From Lentibacillus salicampi (GTDB lineage: Bacteria; Bacillota; Bacilli; Bacillales; Amphibacillaceae): a stretch of 64,000 nucleotides of DNA. A program made the position numbers and the translations under genes. Under the pieces are notes generated by a model, which was not told where the DNA came from, did not search any database, and saw only the letters and a program-made list of their open reading frames with translations. How positions within the stretch are numbered: position 1 is the first letter of the stretch; each line of letters begins with the position of its first letter. Below, piece by piece: positions 9,212-18,038 of the stretch. Location: positions 1-64,000 of the forward strand of contig NZ_SRHY01000008.1 of the NCBI RefSeq assembly GCF_004565465.1. The letters run 5' to 3'.

Positions 9212-9549
9212 CCGGAAATGTTTTAAATCGGCATTCAAGCAGGTAACAGCCATCTCCACTAATTTTGTAGTTATGGATAATGTATTGGTCCTGTGTTTTT
9301 ATAAAAGAGAGAGACGGCTGATGATTAGTATGCTGTGTGATGATCGTCATAAAGGCATGTGCAGAATACCCTAATTCCATTTGGTTAACCTTTATGGTAT
9401 AGCCCTCAATCGCACCAATTGTCTTCCAGTTTGGCGACTCTTTCCGAGGCAGCTTGTCCCGTTAAATGGACTTTCTCCCCCAACTCCTTCATAGTGATAC
9501 GGCTGTTATTGGATAGTTCATCCAGGATACGCATATCTGTATTATCCAA
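9192..9549 (-). pseudogene. Lrp/AsnC-family regulator, frameshifted and truncated
   Basis: The N-terminal part reads as an Lrp/AsnC helix-turn-helix (DMRILDELSNNSRITMKELG, then LTGQAASERVAKLED). An extra base after KLED shifts the frame. The next frame continues as MELGYSAHAF and the RAM ligand-binding domain (HQPSLSFIKT, YKISGDGCYLLECRFKT). The end is cut at the TSUP gene's 3' end, and its final codons overlap that gene. Frameshift plus lost C-terminus make a non-functional gene likely. The start TTG at 9549 follows AAAGGA. Confidence 0.75.
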
Positions 9550-9668
9550 CGTTTTTCAAATCCTTTCAGTTATCAAGTCTAACGGCAATAAGTCCTGATT
9601 TTATCCATGTATTTCTCCATTGATGATAATATATACTAAATGTGAATGAAAGAAAGGAGTTTATAACT

Positions 9669-10210
9669 ATGAATATACAACAAATTCGCAATGCAACCCT
9701 GGTGGTTGAATATGCTGGAAAGAAATTCTTAAGATGCTGCAGAAATTAAAAACAGGGTTTTCAGAACGTGGAGGTGCTGCAGAAAGATACCGTCTTTGAA
9801 GGTGTTCAATTATCAAAAACACAAGGCGAACACGGCAGAGGTGAAATTCTGAAAGTTGCTGGTCTGGTATGTGGCGTTGTCTTTAACCACTCAGATGAAA
9901 AAACGCTTTATGTCGCCGGAGATACGGTTTGGAATAACGATGTTAAGCAGGAAATTGAAACACACAAACCAGAAATCATTGTCGTCAATGCAGGGGATAA
10001 TCAATTCCTGGAAGGTGGATCTCTCGTAATGGGCAAAGATGATGTCTATGAAGTGTACAAGGCTGCCCCTAACGCAAAATTATTGCCAGCCATATGGAAG
10101 CTGTCAATCATTGGACATTATCAAGAGAAGAATTAAAAAACTTCATTAATGAAAAAAGCATCTCTTCTAACGTTCTCGTTCCGGACGACGGAGAATCTTA
10201 TTCATTTTAA
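9669..10210 (+). pseudogene. Metallo-beta-lactamase-fold hydrolase with internal deletion
   Basis: The start (MNIQQIRNATLVVEYAGKKF) and the C-terminal half (VCGVVFNHSDEKTLYVAGDTVW, IIVVNAGDNQFLEGGSLVMG) are those of an UlaG-like MBL-fold hydrolase. Between them a block of roughly 80 codons is missing, which should hold the H-x-H-x-D-H zinc motif. One base is also lost at the QGFQNVE segment and another at the NAKLL segment; after the latter the true ending (SREELKNFINEKSI, DDGESYSF) is read in another frame. Clearly inactive. A good AAAGGAG site remains upstream of the ATG. Confidence 0.85.
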
Positions 10211-10215
10211 TGATG

Positions 10216-10249
10216 AAGGCAGAAAGAAAAATATTTTTCTTTCTGCCTT
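10216..10249. terminator. Bidirectional terminator between convergent genes
   Basis: A perfect inverted repeat, AAGGCAGAAAGAAAAA then its complement, with almost no loop and A/T tails on both sides. It separates the broken MBL gene (plus) from the methyltransferase that ends the metK operon (minus). Confidence 0.85.
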
Positions 10250-10308
10250 TAATTATCATCTGGGAAGTTATAGATTGTTAGTGCTGCTGCCAATTTTCCT
10301 GCTAGTTA

Positions 10309-10908
10309 TCATTTCTTTATGACGACTTGAATAACATGTCCTAACCCCACATGTCTTTTTCCTTCATCCCGTGTCGCTTCACCATAATAAAAATGAATAC
10401 ATTTATAGGGTTTTATCCAATCCAGAATGTCTGCCGGGTCATACAACATGTCAAGAGCTGGCGGACCGCCTGTTCGATAGTTCAACTGATCTTCAGAGTA
10501 GACTTCAAATATAACATACCCACCAGGTTTTACTGAATCAATCATACTTTCCACAAAAAATTGTTGACTCTCCCTGGGTACATGTCCAAATACCATGATA
10601 GCTGCATCATACTGGTTTGTTGGTACTTTTTCTTGAGTCAAATCCATTTCAACGGTTTCCACGTCGACATGATTTTGCCCAGCTAATGCTTTCGTCTTGT
10701 CAAGACCAACTGTCGATTGATCATAGCTCGTTACATCGTGACCAAGTCTTGCTAAATAGACGGCATTACGGCCTTCACCTTCTGCAAAGCAGCCAACTTT
10801 TGAATGTTCCGGAATGAAACCACTCATCTCGCGTATCAACACATTTTCTGTTTCACCATAAACAAAATCCTGATCTGAAAAACTGTTATCCCAATGTTCT
10901 TTTGACAT
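10309..10908 (-). CDS. Class I SAM-dependent methyltransferase (TehB-like)
   Basis: The 199-residue protein has a Rossmann-fold methyltransferase core: a motif I variant (KVGCFAEGEGRNAVYLARLG), an acidic strand-2 end (VTSYDQS) and the MDLTQE and AAIMVFGHVPRE motifs. These resemble TehB/UbiE-like enzymes. It is the last gene of the metK-mtnN-luxS-metE-like run, 21 bases after the MetE-like gene, and is followed by a strong terminator. The context suggests it consumes SAM made by MetK and yields SAH for MtnN/LuxS. The methyl acceptor is unknown. Confidence 0.8.
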   Translation of the reverse strand: MSKEHWDNSFSDQDFVYGETENVLIREMSGFIPEHSKVGCFAEGEGRNAVYLARLGHDVTSYDQSTVGLDKTKALAGQNHVDVETVEMDLTQEKVPTNQYDAAIMVFGHVPRESQQFFVESMIDSVKPGGYVIFEVYSEDQLNYRTGGPPALDMLYDPADILDWIKPYKCIHFYYGEATRDEGKRHVGLGHVIQVVIKK

Positions 10909-10929
10909 ACTTCACGATCTCCTTACCTA

Positions 10930-12048
10930 TTATTTCCAAATGTCCTGTGCAATACTGGTGACGTGTCTTAGTTTTGCCCATTGTTGTTCTTCTGTCAGCA
11001 TGTTCCCTTCTTCTGTTGAGGCAAACCCACATTGTGGGCTTAAGCATAATTGGTTCAAGTCTACAAACTGGGTCGCTTCTTCAACACGCTGCTTCACGTC
11101 GTCCGCTTTTTCCAGTTCCGGATGTTTCGAGGTCACCAGACCAAGCACAATCTGAAGATCCTTCCGTTTAACGAATCGAAGTGGTTTAAAATCACCAGCC
11201 CGGTCACTGTCGTATTCCAAAAAGAAGCCGTCAACATTAACCCCGTCAAACAGTGTTTCAGCAACAGGCTCATACCCGCCGGCATACATCCAAGTGGAAC
11301 GGTAATTACCACGGCAAATATGCATGGTAATGGTCAAATCATCCGGCCGGTCTTCTACGGCTTTGTTGATCGTATCGGCATATAACGCGATCAGGTCATC
11401 CGGATCTGTCCCCTGAGAACGCATCCTTTCCCGTTCGTCGTCAGAAGCTAAAAAGGCCCATGCGGTATCATCCAGCTGTAAATAACGGCAACCCGCATCA
11501 TAAAAAGCTTGAATCGCTTGTTTATAAGCATCAGCCAAATCCTGGGTGAATGCTTCCGGATCGTTGTAAACACCCTCTTGAAAACTTGCTCTGAGACGCA
11601 ACATGCTCGGACTTGGAATCGTCATTTTTGCTACAGGGGACCCAGCGATGCTTTGCAGGAATTTAAAATCCTTAAGCATGGGGTGATGGCCGAATCCGAT
11701 TTTGTCCGTCACTTTGATGCCTCGTGCTTTGGTTTGCTGCTGACGAAATTGGAGTCCGGCCTCCGCATCAAACGCTTCGACACCATCTAAATTTTCCAGA
11801 AAATCGAAATGCCACCAGCTTCTCCGGAGTTCACCATCTGTTACAGCACTAAGACCCATTTCTTTTTGCTTGTCGACGATACGCTTGATTTCCTGATTTT
11901 CAATGTTACGCAATTGCTCTTGCGTAATCGTGTTATTGACGCGTTGTTGCCGGGCTTTTTTCAATCGATCAGGTCTTAATAGACTTCCGACGTGATCTGC
12001 GCGGAACGGCGGGTTAAAACGTTTCAGTGATGATTGTTGTGTGATCAT
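10930..12048 (-). CDS. Cobalamin-independent methionine synthase-like protein (YxjG/YxjH type)
   Basis: About 372 residues, the length of the single-barrel MetE_C-like YxjG/YxjH group rather than full MetE. Visible features are RADHVGSLLRP at the start, QLDDTAWAF, the MHICRGNYRSTW metal-ligand loop (His and Cys) and the closing LSPQCGFASTEEGN with the second Cys. These proteins transfer methyl groups to homocysteine or a related thiol. The ATG six bases after GGGAGG was chosen; the adjacent ATG is also possible. It follows luxS in an operon, so it likely re-methylates the homocysteine that LuxS releases. Confidence 0.9.
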   Translation of the reverse strand: MITQQSSLKRFNPPFRADHVGSLLRPDRLKKARQQRVNNTITQEQLRNIENQEIKRIVDKQKEMGLSAVTDGELRRSWWHFDFLENLDGVEAFDAEAGLQFRQQQTKARGIKVTDKIGFGHHPMLKDFKFLQSIAGSPVAKMTIPSPSMLRLRASFQEGVYNDPEAFTQDLADAYKQAIQAFYDAGCRYLQLDDTAWAFLASDDERERMRSQGTDPDDLIALYADTINKAVEDRPDDLTITMHICRGNYRSTWMYAGGYEPVAETLFDGVNVDGFFLEYDSDRAGDFKPLRFVKRKDLQIVLGLVTSKHPELEKADDVKQRVEEATQFVDLNQLCLSPQCGFASTEEGNMLTEEQQWAKLRHVTSIAQDIWK

Positions 12049-12081
12049 CATCTGCCTCCCTTTCATTCATTCGCAAATTGA

Positions 12082-12555
12082 TTAATGTTCATCTGCAAAC
12101 ACTTGCGACCATTCGTCCTTACCTTTCAGCATGTTGGAGGCGATGTCCTTGGCTCCCTCAAGACTGTGATTAGCGGCCCATCCACATTGCTTTGGATTGC
12201 ATGCAGGAACTTCATCGGCTTCCAGAACATCTTCCAATGTTTTTTCTAACGCCACCAACACATCATCATAACTGTCATTATTCAAGACCGACATGTAGAA
12301 TCCTGTCTGACATCCCATAGGACCGATGTCAATGACGTTATCCAAATGATTCCGGATAAGACCTGCCATCAAGTGTTCAATGGAATGCAATCCTGGCATG
12401 TCCATGTGGGATTCATTCGGCTGACAGAAACGGATATCATATTTGTAGACGATATCATGGGTTCCTTCTGTCTTGCCTGCCAGGCGAACATAGGGAGCTT
12501 TAACAGCTGTATGGTCCAAGTCAAAACTTTCGACGTTTGCCAATTCTTTACTCAT
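12082..12555 (-). CDS. luxS: S-ribosylhomocysteine lyase LuxS
   Basis: 157 residues, the standard LuxS length. The zinc site is visible as H57-S-I-E60-H61 ([10 protein letters not shown]) and a late Cys in QCGWAANHS near residue 131. LuxS splits S-ribosylhomocysteine to homocysteine and DPD, the precursor of autoinducer-2. The start overlaps the end of mtnN by 8 bases, so the two are translationally coupled, and MtnN makes its substrate. The MetE-like gene follows. Confidence 0.95.
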   Translation of the reverse strand: MSKELANVESFDLDHTAVKAPYVRLAGKTEGTHDIVYKYDIRFCQPNESHMDMPGLHSIEHLMAGLIRNHLDNVIDIGPMGCQTGFYMSVLNNDSYDDVLVALEKTLEDVLEADEVPACNPKQCGWAANHSLEGAKDIASNMLKGKDEWSQVFADEH

Positions 12556-13258
12556 TATGCTTCATCTCCTTAATCATGGTTAATATAAGTGCCGCAGAGT
12601 TTGTTGCAGCAGTTTGTAAAAATTGATTGAAACTCTCAGGTGCTTTTTTACCCGCTATGTCTGACAACGACCGAATAATCACAAATGGTGTTTCGAACCG
12701 ATAACATACTTGAGCAATCGCCCCTGCTTCCATTTCAGCAGCTTCAAGCTCAGGAAATTTTGTCAATACAAGTTCGACCCGCGACGGATCGGACATGAAT
12801 GAATCACCAGTTGCGATGAGCCCTGTAACGATATGGTAAGCATTTGTCTTTTCCTTCGCTGCATTTTCGGCAAGGCTCATCAAGCGTTCATCAGCCCTGT
12901 AAACAGCCGGCATTTGCGGAACCTGACCGTACGCATAGCCAAACCCTGTGGCATCGACATCATGATAACGGACTTCTGTTGAAATCACAATATCACCAAC
13001 TTTCAGGTCTTTGTTAAAGCCACCTGCTGATCCTGTGTTGATCACAACATCAGGCTGAAAATGGTTTAATAAAATCGTTGTAGACAGCGCTGCATTGACT
13101 TTCCCAATCCCTGACTTCAGCAAAATGACGTCGTGACCGGCTATCCTACCCTGGTAAAAGGGACTTTCTGCAATTACCGTCTCCTGACAAGCATCCAGCT
13201 GCTCCTTAAGCTGTTCCACTTCCTCATCCATGGCTCCGATAATACCGATTTTTGTCAT
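12548..13258 (-). CDS. mtnN: 5'-methylthioadenosine/S-adenosylhomocysteine nucleosidase
   Basis: 236 residues typical of MTAN/Pfs: [17 protein letters not shown] start, the GSAGG loop ([12 protein letters not shown]), the [10 protein letters not shown] ribose-binding segment and the SLSDIAGK loop with the catalytic Asp. It removes adenine from SAH and MTA, feeding LuxS and the methionine salvage route. AAAGGAGG is seven bases before the ATG. It lies 45 bases after metK and overlaps luxS. Confidence 0.95.
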   Translation of the reverse strand: MTKIGIIGAMDEEVEQLKEQLDACQETVIAESPFYQGRIAGHDVILLKSGIGKVNAALSTTILLNHFQPDVVINTGSAGGFNKDLKVGDIVISTEVRYHDVDATGFGYAYGQVPQMPAVYRADERLMSLAENAAKEKTNAYHIVTGLIATGDSFMSDPSRVELVLTKFPELEAAEMEAGAIAQVCYRFETPFVIIRSLSDIAGKKAPESFNQFLQTAATNSAALILTMIKEMKHNE

Positions 13259-13303
13259 AGGTAAGCCTCCTTTCTTGTTTTTGTCATGCCGAACAGGAAA
13301 AAA

Positions 13304-14515
13304 TCAGTTAAATGACACATCTTGTTTAAGAACCTCGGCTTTATCTGTATTTTCCCATGGGAATTCGACATCTGAACGGCCAAAGTGTCCATATGCCGCT
13401 GTTTCTTGAAAAATTGGCCTACGCAAATCCAACATTTTAATAATACCAGCCGGGCGTAAGTCAAAATGAGCCCGGATTCGTTCAATTAAACGCTCTTCTG
13501 ACACCCTGCCTGTTCCAAACGTATCAATTGAAATCGACACCGGCTGGGCCACACCAATCGCGTAACCTAATTGAATTTCACATTTATCGGCTAATTCTGC
13601 AGCCACAATATTTTTGGCAACATATCTTGCAGCGTAAGCCGCCGAGCGATCCACTTTTGTCGGATCCTTACCCGAAAATGCACCACCACCATGACGAGCA
13701 ATCCCGCCATAAGTGTCGACCACAATTTTTCTTCCAGTTAAACCGGCGTCGCCCTGTGGACCACCAATGACGAACCTGCCTGTCGGGTTAATCAAATACT
13801 TCGTGTCAGGGTCAATAAGCTCTTCCGGAACCGTCTCATCAATAACATATTTCTTTATATCATCTGTGATTTGTTCTAACGTTATCTCCGGATGGTGCTG
13901 TGCAGAAATAACAATCGTATCAATGCGTTTAGGTTGATTGTTGTTTTCCTCATATTCTACAGTGACTTGCGTTTTTCCATCAGGCCGCAGATAGTCCACA
14001 ATGTGATTTTTTCTAACCTCCGACAATCGGTGAGATAACTTGTGTGCTAATGAGATCGGCAAAGGCATGAGTTCAAGGGTTTCGTTGGAAGCATACCCAA
14101 ATACGATCCCCTGATCACCTGCTCCAATGGCTTCGATCTCTTCATCCGACATTCGCCCTTCTCTCGCTTCCAATGCTTGGTTGACACCTTGAGAAATATC
14201 CGCAGACTGTTCATCGAGGGATGTCAAGATTGCACATGTATTCGCATCAAATCCATACTTGGCTCGATTATAACCAGTTCCTCTGATGGTCTCTCTAACT
14301 GTCTCAGGGATATCAACATAGGTTGACGTTGTTATTTCACCTGTCACTAAAACCAAGCCAGTGCTTACGATAGTCTCACATGCTACGCGCGCGTTCGGAT
14401 CATGCTTAAGCACCTTATCGAGAATGGCGTCAGAGATTTGATCACTAATTTTATCCGGGTGTCCCTCTGTTACTGATTCCGAGGTAAACAACCGGCGGGA
14501 ATGTTGTAGTGTCAT
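13304..14515 (-). CDS. metK: S-adenosylmethionine synthetase
   Basis: 403 residues with all MetK signatures: the start with [13 protein letters not shown], the [12 protein letters not shown] motif and the phosphate-binding [19 protein letters not shown]. It makes SAM from methionine and ATP in the cytoplasm. It is the first intact gene of the minus-strand run metK-mtnN-luxS-metE-like-methyltransferase, a complete activated-methyl cycle. No SAM riboswitch is directly upstream. One is present about 0.7 kb further up, beyond an MFS gene stump, and a CstR-like operator lies about 190 bases before the start. The ribosome site is GGAGGG. Confidence 0.97.
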   Translation of the reverse strand: MTLQHSRRLFTSESVTEGHPDKISDQISDAILDKVLKHDPNARVACETIVSTGLVLVTGEITTSTYVDIPETVRETIRGTGYNRAKYGFDANTCAILTSLDEQSADISQGVNQALEAREGRMSDEEIEAIGAGDQGIVFGYASNETLELMPLPISLAHKLSHRLSEVRKNHIVDYLRPDGKTQVTVEYEENNNQPKRIDTIVISAQHHPEITLEQITDDIKKYVIDETVPEELIDPDTKYLINPTGRFVIGGPQGDAGLTGRKIVVDTYGGIARHGGGAFSGKDPTKVDRSAAYAARYVAKNIVAAELADKCEIQLGYAIGVAQPVSISIDTFGTGRVSEERLIERIRAHFDLRPAGIIKMLDLRRPIFQETAAYGHFGRSDVEFPWENTDKAEVLKQDVSFN

Positions 14516-14548
14516 CTAAGCCCTCCTTCATTTAAGTTTAGTTTGGCA

Positions 14549-14623
14549 TCATTTGATTGAATCGTGTAACTGGCGCATGTTAGCAGAGAAATCATCTGCT
14601 GTCGTAATAACCACCTTATTCAT
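14549..14623 (-). CDS. Possible 24-codon leader ORF before metK
   Basis: An ATG frame encodes MNKVVITTADDFSANMRQLH and four more residues, and ends 33 bases before the metK ATG. There is no clear ribosome site, and the frame overlaps an inverted repeat (AGCAGA/TCTGCT). It could be a chance frame or the stump of an older gene. It is listed because it fills the metK leader. Confidence 0.25.
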   Translation of the reverse strand: MNKVVITTADDFSANMRQLHDSIK

Positions 14624-14703
14624 GGTGTCACGAACGCAGCGGTTATAGAGTCATTAGTTTACCATCTGGTCATACGCTTTTGTATCAAATCACACTCCCA
14701 CTA

Positions 14704-14721
14704 TATACCCGCATAGGTATA
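14704..14721. promoter_or_regulatory. CstR/CsoR-like operator upstream of metK
   Basis: TATACCCGCATAGGTATA has the ATACC-N6-GGTAT form also seen twice in the persulfide locus of this window (21326-21343 and 21802-21819). In the minus direction its right half merges into a TATAGT -10 element, so a bound repressor would block a promoter reading into metK. The -35 (TTCTTT) is poor. Confidence 0.55.
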
Positions 14722-14805
14722 TAAAGAAATAATTTGCTTGTATTTTTGAAAATAACAAATAAAGAAGTTTCCACATCATATATATGATCGCGCTAGCTTT
14801 TCTTA

Positions 14806-15009
14806 TCAGCAAACAAGGAATCTACTATCGAACTTTTCCTTTGTTGTTTGGAAACCATCCACACTCGGCAACCCTGGTATATACATATCCATTGATAATG
14901 GACCAAATGCCGGCAGCGCTCCTAATATAAGCACCATCCATACTTTATTAAATTGTTTTGGTGTTTCTTGATCATCTATTGTTTGTTTCATTTCAGTCAA
15001 AATTGTCAT
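14806..15009 (-). pseudogene. N-terminal stump of an MFS drug-resistance transporter (Bcr/CflA type)
   Basis: The 67 codons include VWMVLILGALPAFGPLSMDM and YIPGLPSV, the first transmembrane helix and the S-x-D-x-Y-x-P-x-L-P motif of Bcr/CflA exporters. The frame then degenerates and stops, so about 330 residues are missing. An AAAGGA site precedes the ATG. It sits between the SAM riboswitch and metK, and its insertion or decay may have displaced the riboswitch. Confidence 0.75.
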
Positions 15010-15183
15010 ATCCTTTCAAGTTATAGTTGAATCAAAATACTCATCATACGGAACGGGGTATATAAAAGCTATTGCTTCCTCAAAATACGCAGCTTTGGCT
15101 GGCGGAACTCCTTTCCCCTGAGAACGCCCCCCTGCACGAGTTGCGGCCGCTCCCTAGACAAAACGTTTACCTGGCACTAAAAA

Positions 15184-15218
15184 AGCCCTCTTCTCAGAAT
15201 CAATAAGAAGAGGGCTTG
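15184..15218 (-). terminator. Expression-platform terminator of the SAM riboswitch
   Basis: AAGCCCTCTTCT pairs with AGAAGAGGGCTT around an 11-base loop, and on the minus strand it is followed by TTTTTT. It lies right after the S-box aptamer. The aptamer's 3' strand (GATAAGAAGAG) overlaps in sequence with the terminator's AGAAGAGG arm, as expected for an antiterminator exchange. Confidence 0.9.
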
Positions 15219-15234
15219 TCCGTCAGCTCCGCTC

Positions 15235-15330
15235 TTCTTATCTTCAGCATAAGCCTCTGGAATTAGCACAGTACTAGTGTCTGTTGCTGAGGTTTCAATG
15301 GGCCAGTCCCTCCACCTCTCTGGATAAGAA
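15235..15330 (-). promoter_or_regulatory. SAM-I (S-box) riboswitch
   Basis: Read on the minus strand it shows the S-box core in order: TTCTTATCCAGAGAGGTGGA, then GGGACTGGCCC, then TGAAACCTCAGCAAC, then GTGCTAATTCC, and a closing GAAGATAAG that pairs with CTTATC to form P1. It binds SAM and, when bound, lets the terminator form, so genes downstream are off when SAM is plentiful. The next intact genes downstream are metK and its operon, but an MFS stump lies between. Confidence 0.95.
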
Positions 15331-15357
15331 AAACACAAGTATTTAATTACATTCCAT

Positions 15358-15387
15358 ACTATAACGCCGGACTAAAGCAACTGTCAA
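15358..15387 (-). promoter_or_regulatory. Sigma-A promoter of the SAM riboswitch transcript
   Basis: A perfect TTGACA (15382-15387) and TATAGT (15358-15363) are separated by 18 bases on the minus strand. The predicted start is about 20 bases before the aptamer. Confidence 0.85.
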
Positions 15388-15651
15388 GAGAAGAAATCGA
15401 TGAAACGCACTTTTAAGGTTAGCGTCAACGCCCACAAGCGTACGTGAAGGTTTGCGAACCAGAAATGTAATGATTGTTGAAGAGAAATAAAGATCAGAAG
15501 CCCCCCTCCTTCCATTACTAATTGGAAAAATGTCATAGAAAAGACACATAAAACAAAAATTCTTTCATCATATTTTCACATTAAACTTGTATGATATATT
15601 TTGGGGAACATTGAAATGGAGGACACACTTCATGATGGCTGCAAACAAATT

Positions 15652-15670
15652 AATACCTATATAGGGGATT
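15652..15670. promoter_or_regulatory. Weak CstR-like operator upstream of ccdA
   Basis: AATACCTATATAGGGGATT has one perfect half (ATACC) and one imperfect half (GGGGAT for GGTAT) at the same spacing as the other three sites in the window. It lies 235 bases before ccdA. The rest of 15388-15904 holds no gene I can support. Confidence 0.4.
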
Positions 15671-15904
15671 TGATTTCACAAGCGATCATTTTAGTATCAT
15701 AATCTGAATTGGGAAAAACATATGGAGTATGCATAAAAGCTCCATTATCGATACTGACCTATCCAATTAATAGTACTGGTGTACAGGTCTTAGTCCAATC
15801 AAATGGATGTACTTGCATTCACTGAATTTTTTCTGTCAGTATTTTAACGACGTCGTTCGTGTATGAAGTTATAATCATTACTAAAAAGAGAAAGGGGATT
15901 AACA

Positions 15905-16663
15905 ATGGGTGGAATTGAAGCAGATACAATGTTGATTGCAGGCATGTTTTTAGCAATAGGGGCTGGTGCGTTATCGTTTTTATCCCCCTGCGTGCTGCCG
16001 ATTTTTCCAGCATATATGTCCTATATCACAGGAATTAGTGTAAAGGAATTGCAAGGGAATAAGGATGCGAAGATTCGTCGTCAGTTGTTGAGTCATTCCT
16101 TATTTTTTTTACTTGCCGTTTCGCTGGTTTTTATCAGTTTAGGTGCCAGCGCATCGTTTTTAGGACAATGGGCTCAAAATTTACTGATGGGAGATTCTGG
16201 TTTATTTATTCAGCGAATTGCCGGCATTTTTATCATTGTAATGGGATTATTTGTTGCAGGATGGATTACGATTCCTACATTAATGAAGGAAAGACGCTTT
16301 CATTATTCGAACAAGCCGGCCGGATATCTGGGAACATTTTTTGTCGGGCTTGGTTTTGCTGCTGGCTGGACGCCATGTATAGGTCCTATTTTTGGGTCTA
16401 TTCTGCTTTTAGCGGCGACCAATCCCGGTCAGGGTGTGTTTTACACCGTTATGTATGTCATTGGCTTTTCATTGCCATTCCTTATTTTGACGTTTTACCT
16501 TGGATCGACGAGATGGATTGTCCGGCACAGTCAAGTCATCATGAAAATAGGCGGAGCGATTATGATTATCATGGGATTGGTCTTGTTTTTAGGTTTCATG
16601 CCGCGTATTACAGGATTTTTGCTTGATCTGGTACAGGATACATGGTTATCAAGATTAGGATAG
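15905..16663 (+). CDS. ccdA: CcdA-type thiol-redox membrane transporter
   Basis: 252 residues, polytopic, with the two conserved motifs of the CcdA/DsbD transmembrane family: LSPCVLPIFPAYMSY near the N-terminus and GWTPCIGPIFGSIL in the middle, each with the redox-active Cys. These proteins carry reducing equivalents from cytoplasmic thioredoxin to an extracytoplasmic thioredoxin-like partner for cytochrome c maturation or other thiol repair. The partner is the next gene, a TlpA/ResA protein 16 bases downstream. A good AAAGGGG site precedes the ATG. Confidence 0.9.
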   Translation: MGGIEADTMLIAGMFLAIGAGALSFLSPCVLPIFPAYMSYITGISVKELQGNKDAKIRRQLLSHSLFFLLAVSLVFISLGASASFLGQWAQNLLMGDSGLFIQRIAGIFIIVMGLFVAGWITIPTLMKERRFHYSNKPAGYLGTFFVGLGFAAGWTPCIGPIFGSILLLAATNPGQGVFYTVMYVIGFSLPFLILTFYLGSTRWIVRHSQVIMKIGGAIMIIMGLVLFLGFMPRITGFLLDLVQDTWLSRLG

Positions 16664-16679
16664 TATGGAGGAATAACCA

Positions 16680-17282
16680 ATGAAAAAAGCAATACTTATT
16701 GTGTTGGTAGTCGGTATGTTCAGTTGGGCTGTGTATGATTTAGTGAGTACACCTGATGATACATCTGTGGAAGAAAGTGATGACAATCTTTCAGGCGGCG
16801 GAAAAATCACTTCACCACCGTCTGATGACAACGATGGTGAAGTCAAGGAATCGAATGAAGACGGACTTTCTGTAGGCCAAATGGCTCCTGACTTTGAACT
16901 GACAACACTTGAGGGAGAAACAGTACGTCTGTCTGACTTTAGAGGACAGCGTGTCATCGTTAACTTTTGGGCAACCTGGTGCCCGCCATGCAGAGCAGAA
17001 ATACCGGATTTGCAAAAGCTTTATAATAAAAAAGATGTTGAAATCTTAGCAGTGAATTTAACCGGAACGGAAGAGAGTGAAGAAGGGGTCAGAAACTTTG
17101 TCAATGACTTCGAGATGACTTTCCCGGTGCCAATGGACGCAAACGCCGACGTTGCAACGACTTATCAAATACAGGCATACCCGACTTCATATATGATTGA
17201 TTCAAATGGCCGTATACAATTCTCTGCAATGGGTGCCATGAATTATGATCTTATGGTGCAAGAACTGTCAAAGATGGAGTAA
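16680..17282 (+). CDS. TlpA/ResA-like thiol-disulfide oxidoreductase
   Basis: 200 residues. An N-terminal membrane anchor (about residues 3-19) is followed by an acidic linker of about 45 residues and a thioredoxin fold with the W-C101-P-P-C104 active site (NFWATWCPPCRAEIP) and the cis-Pro segment AYPTSYMID. The protein is expected outside the membrane, reduced by the CcdA encoded just upstream. Relatives reduce apocytochrome c (ResA) or sulfur-metabolism proteins (SoxW/TlpA). The adjacent persulfide locus makes the second role possible. Confidence 0.88.
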   Translation: MKKAILIVLVVGMFSWAVYDLVSTPDDTSVEESDDNLSGGGKITSPPSDDNDGEVKESNEDGLSVGQMAPDFELTTLEGETVRLSDFRGQRVIVNFWATWCPPCRAEIPDLQKLYNKKDVEILAVNLTGTEESEEGVRNFVNDFEMTFPVPMDANADVATTYQIQAYPTSYMIDSNGRIQFSAMGAMNYDLMVQELSKME

Positions 17283-17354
17283 CTGATAACACAATTCCTG
17301 GGAAAGATGAATAAAAGTTCTTTTTGTTATAGAATGGCAATAGAGGTGTTCTGG

Positions 17355-18038
17355 ATGAAACAAACCATTTTAGTAGTGGAAGACGATCAGATGATCCGTC
17401 AACTTGTCAGAATAAATCTTGAAAAGCATCACTATGAGGTGGTTGAAGCTGGTGACGGTCAAGCCGCGAAAGATGTTTTCTTAAACAGTCAGCCTTGCCT
17501 GGTTATTCTTGATTTGATGCTGCCTAAAGTAAGTGGAGAGGAATTTTGTGAATGGGTACGTGACCGGGAAGGAAATGACGTGTCTGTCATTATGCTGTCA
17601 GCAAAGTCCCGGGTGGATGATAAGATTGCAGGTTTAAAAATGGGTGCTGATGATTATCTCACGAAGCCGTTTGAACCCGATGAACTCATAGCACATGTGG
17701 AAGCTGTTTTGCGAAGGACAGGTCAATATTGTCAAAAAATTGCCCATGACGGCTTATGTATTAAGCCACGAAAAGGGGAAGTACAACTCTGTGGCAAGTC
17801 TGTATCTTTAACAAAACATGAATTTAATTTACTCTATTATCTTATGCAGCATCCAAATGTCGTGCATGACCGTGAGCAGCTGATCGAACAGCTTTATCCA
17901 CATGTCGAACATACAGTTCTCGATCGGACAATCGATGCGCATATTAAAAAGCTGAGGGAAAAAATCGAAACAGACTCCTCCAAACCAGAGCGCATCCAGA
18001 CAGTCCGGGGAATGGGGTATAAGTTTGTCGGTGCGTAA
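17355..18038 (+). CDS. OmpR/PhoB-family response regulator
   Basis: 227 residues: receiver domain with acidic pair E9-D10-D11, phospho-acceptor D53 (VILDLMLPKVSG) and K104 (DDYLTKPFEP), then a winged-helix DNA-binding domain (LTKHEFNLLYYLMQHP, DAHIKKLREKIE, VRGMGYKFV). The ATG after GAGGTG is chosen over one 16 codons upstream. It overlaps the kinase gene by 14 bases and follows the ccdA-tlpA pair, so all four probably form one operon. The signal is unknown; thiol or envelope stress would fit. Confidence 0.9.
   Translation: MKQTILVVEDDQMIRQLVRINLEKHHYEVVEAGDGQAAKDVFLNSQPCLVILDLMLPKVSGEEFCEWVRDREGNDVSVIMLSAKSRVDDKIAGLKMGADDYLTKPFEPDELIAHVEAVLRRTGQYCQKIAHDGLCIKPRKGEVQLCGKSVSLTKHEFNLLYYLMQHPNVVHDREQLIEQLYPHVEHTVLDRTIDAHIKKLREKIETDSSKPERIQTVRGMGYKFVGA

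Noticed and set aside
14600..14640. AAGGTGG in the metK leader as a T-box
   Set aside because: The T-box core (GGGTGGNACCGCG) is not matched, and no specifier loop or T-run terminator follows.
15343..15549. A 68-codon minus-strand frame
   Set aside because: It covers the sigma-A promoter of the S-box and has no ribosome site or family character; the promoter and riboswitch explain the DNA better.
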